NCBI GenBank assembly: GCA_003142355.1
Contig: PLMF01000030.1
Coordinates: 1 to 6,171, forward strand
Origin: Bryobacterales bacterium
Lineage (GTDB): Bacteria > Acidobacteriota > Terriglobia > Bryobacterales > Bryobacteraceae
DNA: 6,171 bases
Direction: 5' to 3'
The position numbers and the translations under genes are program-made. Below are positions 1-4,882 of the stretch, piece after piece. Numbering within the stretch: the stretch's first letter is position 1; every line of letters begins with the position of its first letter. The notes beneath the pieces were generated by a model that searched no databases, was not told the DNA's origin, and saw nothing but the letters and a program-made list of their open reading frames with translations.

Positions 1-27
1 CAACGACAAAGTGAACAGTATTATTGC

Positions 28-82
28 TAGCCCGCATTACTCACACCCCGAGAGCGTGAGTTTACGTATCGGGGTGAAAACC
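28..82 (+). repeat. Dispersed ~55-bp repeat, copy A
   Basis: Aligns without gaps to 2785-2839 in the same orientation, with 43 of 55 positions identical by hand count. Shared blocks include CCCGCATT, CCGAGAGCG, GTAT and GAAAACC. The two copies lie about 2.75 kb apart and bracket the DUF2961 gene and the doubtful ORF at 62-436. The 3' end of that ORF, including its TAA, lies inside this repeat. The identity over 55 bases is seen directly. That it belongs to a genome-wide intergenic repeat family is inference. Confidence 0.7.
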
Positions 83-436
83 CCGAGGAGTCGATTGTCC
101 CTGGAGGAATGCAGCCCAGCGTGCGAGGTAGTTCTTCCCAATATCGTATGCGGCCATCTCCAGGCTGAAATAACTCGCACTCCGGTACAAAAGCTTCCCT
201 TTGAGAGCCGCATCCATGATCGCCTTCATCCGGGAGTCACCGATTCCAGGGTCATTTACAGCTTCCAGCCTCCCAACGGGCAACCCTGTGAAGAGGGCCC
301 GTGCCGGTGACCAAGCTTCCGCGGACGCTGAGAAAGCCACATGTTTGCACAGTCGCCTATTAGGACACTGGATCCGTCCGCCGGCGACAGACCGAGCTTC
401 CGGATCGTAGTCCGGCCGGAAGCCAGGGACGGCCAT
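62..436 (-). pseudogene. Doubtful 124-codon ORF, possibly a decayed gene fragment
   Basis: I do not recognise this product. The frame opens with ATG 25 bp downstream of the DUF2961 stop, but no Shine-Dalgarno sequence precedes it and a hairpin (397-422) lies inside its first codons. The first ~50 residues look like random translation. The stretch from about residue 65 to 115 is more protein-like, with an amphipathic helical look around MKAIMDAALKGKLLY and SLEMAAYDIGKNYLARW. Third codon positions look less G/C-biased than in the neighbouring genes, and the last residues and stop codon come from dispersed repeat A. It could be the remnant of a longer gene, a small gene starting at the internal Met near residue 70, or no gene at all. 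The rest of 1-461 shows nothing else I can support apart from that repeat and hairpin. Confidence 0.25.
397..422 (-). terminator. Possible hairpin downstream of the DUF2961 gene
   Basis: CTTCCGG (397-403) is complementary to CCGGAAG (416-422), giving a 7-bp stem with a 12-nt loop, 40-65 nt beyond the DUF2961 stop codon. An alternative stem uses CCGGA (400-404) with TCCGG (411-415). There is no clear U-tract after it on the minus strand, so it may stabilise an mRNA 3' end rather than act as an intrinsic terminator. Confidence 0.25.
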
Positions 437-461
437 GGCAGGCGCGGCGATCGGATGCGAC

Positions 462-2678
462 TCAGTACCAGACCGGGACCGGCTCGCCTTTGATCTTCAG
501 GATCGCCTCCTGGGCGGCCTCGCTCACGCGGTGCATTTTGAGCGCCTGCTCCAGGGCGGGCAAGGCACTGGCGGCCGCGGGACCGATATTCCCCAGGGCA
601 GTGGCCAGGCTGCGCAGCACGAAGACGACTGGTTCGTCGGCGCCGAACAGGTGCCGGCTCAAAGCCTCCACCACGGGTTTCGCGGCGGGTCCGAGGTTGC
701 CCAACGCGTCCGCCGCAACGGCGCGCACGGAGGGGGAAGAATCGTCGAGGGCCTTGACCAATCCTGGAATCGCCTTCGCCGCGGCCGGTCCCATGGCGCG
801 CAGAGCTAAGGCGGACAGGCTGCGCAGGCGCGGGTTCGGGTCCGACAAAGACCGTTCCAGAGCGGGGACGGCGGGCGCGGCGGCGGTCCCCATCTGCGAG
901 AGCGCCCAGGCCGCCGCCTCGCGCACATCGGCGGCGGGATCGCCGAGCGCCTTTGCGACGTCGTCCACGGCGGGGGCGGCGTCCGCACCAAAGGCGCCGA
1001 TGGCTCGCAGGATCGCGGGGCGGCCGGTTTGGGATGCGCGCCCGAGCTGGCGAAGGTAGCCCTGCAACGGGACGCCGCGATACACCGGCGCCACGCCCGC
1101 GGCGCGACCTTCCGGCGGCGGGATGGGGAGAAGCTCCGCCTGGGGCTCCGGGGCATCCGGCACGCGTTCCAGCACGACATCGTTGATGCCCAGGTTATAG
1201 CCCGACGACTGGCCGTCCTTGCCCACGCAGAGGAAGCTGAGGATGTGGCGTCCTTTGGTGAGGGTCAGCCATCCCAGCGGTTGATCCACGGCGACGAAGA
1301 TTTCGGCCAGATAGCCGTGAAACACCGGCGCTCCGGACGATGGGATCTCCGAGGTGGCAGCCTGGCGGTTATCCAGGTTGGCGGGTTTGTCGTCGATGAG
1401 CGCGATATAGTTTCCATAGTCGGGCGCCTGGGCGAGGCGGCTGAGGAGCTCGTAACGGCCCGTCCGGCGAACATCGATGGGGATATCGATGCGGGCTCCG
1501 GCATCCTGCGCCTGGAAGAACAAAAGATCTCTGCCCCAGTCGACTTCGCGCTGCACCGAGGCTTTGCCTTTCAGGGTGGCGACCTCCGGGAGCGAGTCCT
1601 CCACGGCGATCTGCTCGGCGTTGCCCAACGGCAGACGCGCTTCGCCGTAGGGCGGCTCGGGCAGCCCTTCGTTGACGTCCTTCTGGTACCAGAAGGCGGC
1701 ACTGGAAAAGTAATCCGGGCGCTCTTCAAATCCGGAACGCAGGGAGCCATCCGCATTGTAGGTCCAGCCGGCGTGCTCGATGCCGGCCCACAGCGAGCTG
1801 GTAAACGGGATGGGGTCGGGGATGTGCCAGCGGTAACCGGTCAGGCGGGCTCCCACGAGCTCGCCTTCCGCCACCGGCGTGCCGCTCCAAAGCCCGCATG
1901 AGACGCGCAGCCCCCAAGCCTCGTTGACGTAGTCTTCCGTACCCGTGCCGAGAATCTGCGGGCGATCGGCTCCGTCCACATAAAACAGGTCGTCCCCTTC
2001 TCCGAACCATCCGACCCCGGCCTGAATGACGTTCAGGACCGTGCCCACGTAGTGCCCGGCTCCCTTGATGTTCAGGAACTCGTAATTCCTGCCTTTGGCG
2101 GCGGGCCGCTCCTGGCGGTAGTAGGCATGCAGGTAGGCGGTGTCGCCGGGCAAAGACTTATGGCGCTGCCAGTCGACGTGATAGTAGAACATGGTTACCG
2201 GGCGGTTGCCCTCGTCCGTCACGGTGATCTTGCACGATACGCGAAACGGCATGGGCCAGTAACTATTCCTGGCTCTTCCGAAGGAGCTGTTGCGGACGAC
2301 CATGGAATCGAGGTTTCGCTCGTAACCGTGTCCTACGCCGAAGAAATCGCCCAAGGGGACGTCCACGCTCGGCGTCTTGCTGCCGTCGTAATAGACGCGC
2401 AAGCGGAGCAGGCGGGGCCAGGAGAACTCATTGTCGGCCACGGTGAGCCAGATGTGGCTCACGACGCCGGGTCCGCGGAGGTCCGCCATCACGAAGGTTT
2501 CGCCGGGCATGATGCGCTTGCTGTCGTCGTTGCTGCCCACGAACCGGTTCCCACTGGAGACGCGCTGGGCGGAGAAGGTCTTCATTTGGGGGAGATCGAG
2601 CAGACCGAGCGGGTCTCGATCGGGGACCTGGGCAGCGGCGCAGCCCGTGAGCAGAAAGATGAACCAACACGGTTTCAT
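462..2678 (-). CDS. Exported DUF2961 (GH172-type) protein with C-terminal HEAT repeats
   Basis: 738-residue protein. Residues 1-16 are a short export signal. LTGC (10-13) resembles a lipobox with Cys13 as lipidation site, but cleavage in the following AAAQ is also possible. Residues ~35-330 match DUF2961: LRGPGVVSHIWLT (67-79), VPLGDFFGVGHG (107-118), WFGEGDDLFYVDG (224-236), GTGTEDY (244-250) and YRWHIPDPIPF (282-292). The family is now CAZy GH172, whose founder is a difructose-anhydride/alpha-fructofuranosidase-type enzyme; other members cleave D-arabinan. E227 and E248 are 21 residues apart, the spacing I recall for the founder's two catalytic glutamates (E270/E291), so activity looks intact. 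Residues ~365-505 look like a CBM-type beta-sandwich. Residues ~541-735 are about five Ala-rich HEAT-like repeats, an unusual tail for a secreted hydrolase. The ATG at 2678 was chosen because the signal starts there; the frame stays open upstream to 2936, but only through repeats and promoter. Substrate unknown. Confidence 0.9.
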   Translation of the reverse strand: MKPCWFIFLLTGCAAAQVPDRDPLGLLDLPQMKTFSAQRVSSGNRFVGSNDDSKRIMPGETFVMADLRGPGVVSHIWLTVADNEFSWPRLLRLRVYYDGSKTPSVDVPLGDFFGVGHGYERNLDSMVVRNSSFGRARNSYWPMPFRVSCKITVTDEGNRPVTMFYYHVDWQRHKSLPGDTAYLHAYYRQERPAAKGRNYEFLNIKGAGHYVGTVLNVIQAGVGWFGEGDDLFYVDGADRPQILGTGTEDYVNEAWGLRVSCGLWSGTPVAEGELVGARLTGYRWHIPDPIPFTSSLWAGIEHAGWTYNADGSLRSGFEERPDYFSSAAFWYQKDVNEGLPEPPYGEARLPLGNAEQIAVEDSLPEVATLKGKASVQREVDWGRDLLFFQAQDAGARIDIPIDVRRTGRYELLSRLAQAPDYGNYIALIDDKPANLDNRQAATSEIPSSGAPVFHGYLAEIFVAVDQPLGWLTLTKGRHILSFLCVGKDGQSSGYNLGINDVVLERVPDAPEPQAELLPIPPPEGRAAGVAPVYRGVPLQGYLRQLGRASQTGRPAILRAIGAFGADAAPAVDDVAKALGDPAADVREAAAWALSQMGTAAAPAVPALERSLSDPNPRLRSLSALALRAMGPAAAKAIPGLVKALDDSSPSVRAVAADALGNLGPAAKPVVEALSRHLFGADEPVVFVLRSLATALGNIGPAAASALPALEQALKMHRVSEAAQEAILKIKGEPVPVWY

Positions 2679-2687
2679 AGAGTCTGC

Positions 2688-2716
2688 ATTGTACAGGCCG
2701 CCGATGTCGGCAGCAA
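2688..2716 (-). promoter_or_regulatory. Sigma70-type promoter for the DUF2961 gene, near-leaderless
   Basis: Read on the minus strand, TTGCTG (2716-2711) is followed by exactly 17 nt and then TACAAT (2693-2688), a five-of-six match to the -10 consensus. Only 9 nt separate the -10 box from the ATG at 2678, so a start point about 7 nt downstream of it would leave a leader of 0-3 nt. No Shine-Dalgarno sequence precedes the ATG, which agrees with leaderless translation. The boxes are seen directly; their use is inference. Confidence 0.5.
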
Positions 2717-2784
2717 GGCCGGCTGGGGCCGGTGAGCGCCCTGAAAATGGAGGGAACGCGGGGGAGGGACGCCGCAAGCGACCC

Positions 2785-2839
2785 TGGCCCGCATTTCTCA
2801 GACTCCGAGAGCGAGGGTTTGGGTATGAAGGCGAAAACC
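2785..2839 (+). repeat. Dispersed ~55-bp repeat, copy B
   Basis: Partner of the copy at 28-82, same orientation and ungapped, with 12 mismatches in 55 by hand. It lies between the start of the DUF2961 gene and the end of the TPR gene. Its terminal GCGAAAACC is repeated straight away at 2848-2856, where the inverted repeat starts, so the two elements abut and may be one composite element spanning about 2785-2958. Confidence 0.7.
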
Positions 2840-2847
2840 GGGGGGGG

Positions 2848-2958
2848 GCGAAAACCGGGGGACAGACGGATGTGTCCACGCGGCGGTGTGACGACACGGT
2901 GTTTGGCGAGGGGGGGGCGCGCGCCTTGGGACACATTCGTCAGTCCCCAGGTTTTCGC
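2848..2958. repeat. Inverted repeat with 30-bp arms, REP-doublet (REPIN-like)
   Basis: The left arm (2848-2877) begins GCGAAAACC and ends ATGTGTCC. The right arm (2929-2958) is its reverse complement with three mismatches in 30, separated by 51 nt. The left arm also folds on itself: GGACA (2860-2864) pairs with TGTCC (2873-2877) around an 8-nt loop. The right arm keeps a GGAC/GTCC version. Two inverted copies of a short self-complementary unit match the architecture of REPINs, which are moved by RAYT transposases, but no transposase is present here. The spacer holds an 8-G run (2910-2917), and a 9-G run lies at 2840-2848. The arms are seen directly; mobility is inferred. Confidence 0.7.
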
Positions 2959-2980
2959 AGACCATTCGGGCGGCTTGGCG

Positions 2981-2995
2981 GGCGTGGCGCACGCC
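2981..2995 (-). terminator. Small hairpin just after the TPR gene stop
   Basis: GGCGTG (2981-2986) and CACGCC (2990-2995) form a perfect 6-bp GC-rich stem with a 3-nt loop, 2 nt beyond the TPR stop codon on the minus strand. No U-tract follows, so a role as terminator is uncertain. The downstream inverted repeat (2848-2958) would form a much larger structure in the same transcript. Confidence 0.3.
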
Positions 2996-2997
2996 GT

Positions 2998-4656
2998 TCA
3001 CTTCTTGCCTTGCGTCAACTCCTGCGCTCTGGTTTTGTCGGCGTCCGCTCCGGGCTTGTCGCCGGCGGCGCGGCGGGTGGAGCCGCGGTTCACGTAGGCG
3101 TTGAGGTAGGAGGGATTGAGCCGGATGGCCTCGTCGAAATCGGCGAGCGCCTCGGCGTACCGCTTGAGCCTGACGTAGGCGTAACCACGCGCATTGTAAG
3201 CCAGCGACAGCGCAGGATCCAACTTCAGAGCCTCTGTGAGTTGGTCGATGGCCTCCTGGTAATGATCTTCCTGAAGGAGTTTGCGGCCGCGCGCATGATA
3301 CTGCGCAGCGGTGGCAGGGGGAACTTTTGCCGACGGAGGCGCGGGTTTGGGAGCGGGCGCGGGTTTGGGAGCGGGCTCGGATTTGGGCGCTGGCTCGGAT
3401 TTGGGAGCGGGCTGGGGAGCGCCGGGCAGCAGCAGCCTGGCGGTTTCAGGCGCAGCCTCTTTGGCGCGCGCCCGGTTCACAAGCGCGTCGGTCTTGGCCT
3501 GAGCTTTCGACGCCAGATCTCGCGTTTCCACGTTCTTGGGATCGAGTCTCTGGGCCTGGAGCAAGTCCGCCAATGCTTCGTCGTAACGTTCGAGCAGGTA
3601 GTACGCGTTGCCGCGCGCGTCCCATGCCAGCGGCGATTGCGGATCCAAACCGATGGCCGTGGTGCGGTCCGCCAGCCCCTTCTCGTGTTGTCCCAGGGCA
3701 TGGTACGAGCCGCCGCGCGCCACGTAGGCGTCGGGGTTTTTGGGATCGAGCTCGACCGCCCGATCGCGATCCCGCAGGGCATCCTGGTGGCGCGTCAGGC
3801 GCGAGTAAGCCGCGCCGCGCGCCAGGTACAGCCGCGGGTCCTTGGGATCGCGCTGGATGGCTTCGCTGTAGTCCGCGGCGGCTCCCTCGTCGTCGCCCAG
3901 CCGTTCGCGCACAGCCCCTCTCACGCGCCAGGCGCGCACATCCCCGGGCTGAAGTTTCAACGCCCAGGTGAGGTCCTGGCTGGCGCGCACATGATCTCCG
4001 GCGCCGACGTAAGCCAGAGAGCGCTCCACCAGAGCCTCCTCGTAATCCGGCTTGAGGCTGAGACAGCGATCGAAATCGTCGATGGCGTCGCGGTACTGCC
4101 GCAGCTCCGCGTGCGCCTTTCCACGACCCAGATACGGCTCCGGATTGTCGAGCCGGAGTTTAATGGCCTGCGTGAAGTCCTCGATGGCTTTGTCGTACTG
4201 GACGGTCGCCAGGCAGGCGTTGCCGCGCGCGGTATAAACCTCGGTACGCTCGAGTTTCAGGCCGATGGCGATGTCGTAGTCGTGGATGGCGCGCTGGGGC
4301 TGATTGGTGGCGGCGAAGAGGCGGCCGCGGGTGGCGTACGATTCGGCGTCGGCGGGCTGAAGTTTGATGGCCTGATCGAGATCGGCCGCGGCCTTGTCGT
4401 GGTCGCCCGCGGCCAGGTAGTCTTTGCCGCGCGCGAGCCATGCGGCCGCGTTGGTGGCGTCCGCCTGGATGGCCTGCGAGTACGTGGAAATGGCCTCATC
4501 GCGCCGGCCGGCTTCGTCGGCGCGAAGCCCGCGCTGATACTCGGCCTGCGACCTTTTCTTGTCCGGCTTGGCGTCCGCGCCGTTAACGGGAAGGAACAAT
4601 CCCGATATGACGATGGTGAATACGATCCGCGCGAGGCGGTGGGTTGAGGTCCACAT
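2998..4656 (-). CDS. Exported protein with 13 TPR repeats
   Basis: 552-residue protein. Residues 1-29 form a Sec-type signal peptide: basic MWTSTHRLAR, a hydrophobic core, then VNGADA before a Lys-rich mature start, so a periplasmic or extracellular location is likely. From residue 37 the sequence falls into 34-residue TPR units without gaps: ten units over 37-376, then a linker (377-450), then three units over 451-552. Units show the usual W/Y-x-x-A/R-G, Y/H-x-x-A and DP/NP signatures, for example DPKNPDAYVARG and NPSYLNAYVNRG. The linker is partly charged, then Pro/Ala/Lys-rich, with PAPKSEP and PAPKPAP motifs. TPR arrays are protein-binding scaffolds; no enzymatic domain is visible and the partner is unknown. 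The start at 4656 is fixed by the signal peptide; upstream there is only a weak AAGAAG at 3 nt spacing. The gene is divergent from the riboswitch-controlled receptor and 319 bp upstream of the DUF2961 gene, which has its own promoter. Confidence 0.9.
   Translation of the reverse strand: MWTSTHRLARIVFTIVISGLFLPVNGADAKPDKKRSQAEYQRGLRADEAGRRDEAISTYSQAIQADATNAAAWLARGKDYLAAGDHDKAAADLDQAIKLQPADAESYATRGRLFAATNQPQRAIHDYDIAIGLKLERTEVYTARGNACLATVQYDKAIEDFTQAIKLRLDNPEPYLGRGKAHAELRQYRDAIDDFDRCLSLKPDYEEALVERSLAYVGAGDHVRASQDLTWALKLQPGDVRAWRVRGAVRERLGDDEGAAADYSEAIQRDPKDPRLYLARGAAYSRLTRHQDALRDRDRAVELDPKNPDAYVARGGSYHALGQHEKGLADRTTAIGLDPQSPLAWDARGNAYYLLERYDEALADLLQAQRLDPKNVETRDLASKAQAKTDALVNRARAKEAAPETARLLLPGAPQPAPKSEPAPKSEPAPKPAPAPKPAPPSAKVPPATAAQYHARGRKLLQEDHYQEAIDQLTEALKLDPALSLAYNARGYAYVRLKRYAEALADFDEAIRLNPSYLNAYVNRGSTRRAAGDKPGADADKTRAQELTQGKK
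3341..3412 (-). repeat. Four tandem 18-bp repeats encoding a Pro/Ala/Lys linker
   Basis: Four consecutive 18-bp units lie at 3341-3358, 3359-3376, 3377-3394 and 3395-3412. The first two (plus-strand reading) are identical, and the others differ at a few positions. Each encodes six residues of the APKPAP or APKSEP type inside the TPR protein. Because the unit is a multiple of three, gain or loss of a copy would keep the frame and change only linker length. Confidence 0.85.
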
Positions 4657-4670
4657 CGGCTTCTTGAATT

Positions 4671-4680
4671 AGTGTACACT
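4671..4680. promoter_or_regulatory. Perfect palindrome AGTGTACACT in a divergent promoter region
   Basis: This 10-bp sequence equals its own reverse complement and so presents TACACT on both strands, a four-of-six match to the -10 consensus. It sits in the 34 bp between the TPR start codon (4656) and the start of the riboswitch (about 4691). Used on the plus strand it would start RNA near 4687, just ahead of the riboswitch. Used on the minus strand it would start RNA near 4664, leaving a leader of about 8 nt. I see no convincing -35 box on either side. It could instead be an operator for a dimeric regulator. Confidence 0.35.
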
Positions 4681-4690
4681 CGGATGGTAG

Positions 4691-4851
4691 TTGAAAATCC
4701 GCTGGTGTACGGGAAGCTGGTGAAGATCCAGCACGGCCCCGCCACTGTAAGCGCGGAGGACGGGTCAACAGGGCCACTGTTCCGGAGACGGGATGGGAAG
4801 GCCGGCCGGTCCGGAGATGCGCGAGTCAGGAGACCGGCCAGCGAGGCTCAA
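4691..4851 (+). promoter_or_regulatory. Cobalamin riboswitch
   Basis: This is a structured mRNA leader of the cobalamin (B12) class. The conserved core reads in order: GGGAAGCTGGTGAAGATCCAGC (4711-4732, a hairpin of GCTGG with CCAGC), CCCCGCCACTGTAAGC (4737-4752), GCCACTG again (4773-4779), GGGAAGGCC (4795-4803), and the B12 box AGTCAGGAGACCGGCC (4824-4839). Closing stems can be drawn by pairing GCTGG (4701-4705) with CCAGC (4838-4842) and TTGA (4691-4694) with TCAA (4848-4851). Members of this class bind adenosyl- or another cobalamin and usually reduce expression of B12 transport or synthesis genes. The receptor start codon is 31 nt beyond the modelled aptamer end. Outer boundaries are approximate. 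Confidence 0.95.
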
Positions 4852-4859
4852 ACAGATTC

Positions 4860-4876
4860 AGCCCTCGAGGGAGGAG
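4860..4876 (+). promoter_or_regulatory. Receptor ribosome binding site and probable expression platform
   Basis: GGAGG (4870-4874) lies 8 nt before the ATG at 4883, a near-ideal Shine-Dalgarno. CCTC (4863-4866) can pair with GAGG (4871-4874) across a 4-nt loop and would hide it. Alternatively the same CCTC can pair with GAGG (4843-4846), immediately after the B12 box, extended by CT/AG with one bulge, which would free the ribosome site. This suggests a translational OFF switch in which ligand-stabilised closing stems take up the 4843-4851 segment. No U-tract terminator is seen. Pairings are hand-drawn and not energy-tested. Confidence 0.5.
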
Positions 4877-4882
4877 CTTAGA

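Noticed and set aside
1029..1901. Plus-strand open frame inside the DUF2961 gene
   Set aside because: It is an antisense shadow of a gene with clear family motifs; no ribosome site or recognisable domain.
2840..2917. Possible G-quadruplex from runs of 9, 5 and 8 G
   Set aside because: Only three runs, with the last far from the others. The runs are better explained as parts of the repeat units, and homopolymers this long may carry sequencing errors.
2679..2936. N-terminal extension of the DUF2961 protein by 86 residues
   Set aside because: The extension runs through the promoter, dispersed repeat B and one arm of the inverted repeat, and would bury the signal peptide at residue 87.
3341..3412. 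CRISPR-like array
   Set aside because: The 18-bp units are directly adjacent with no spacers and lie inside a coding sequence in frame.
2431..4647. Long plus-strand open frame opposite the TPR gene and the start of the DUF2961 gene
   Set aside because: The low-complexity Gly/Arg/Val-rich translation lacks domain signatures. It mirrors the strong codon bias of the TPR gene on the other strand, which has a signal peptide and clean 34-residue repeats.
4862..4871. CCCTCGAGGG palindrome read as a terminator or operator
   Set aside because: A perfect palindrome with no loop cannot fold as a hairpin at full length, and no U-tract follows. The overlapping CCTC/GAGG pairing that covers the ribosome site is a better reading.
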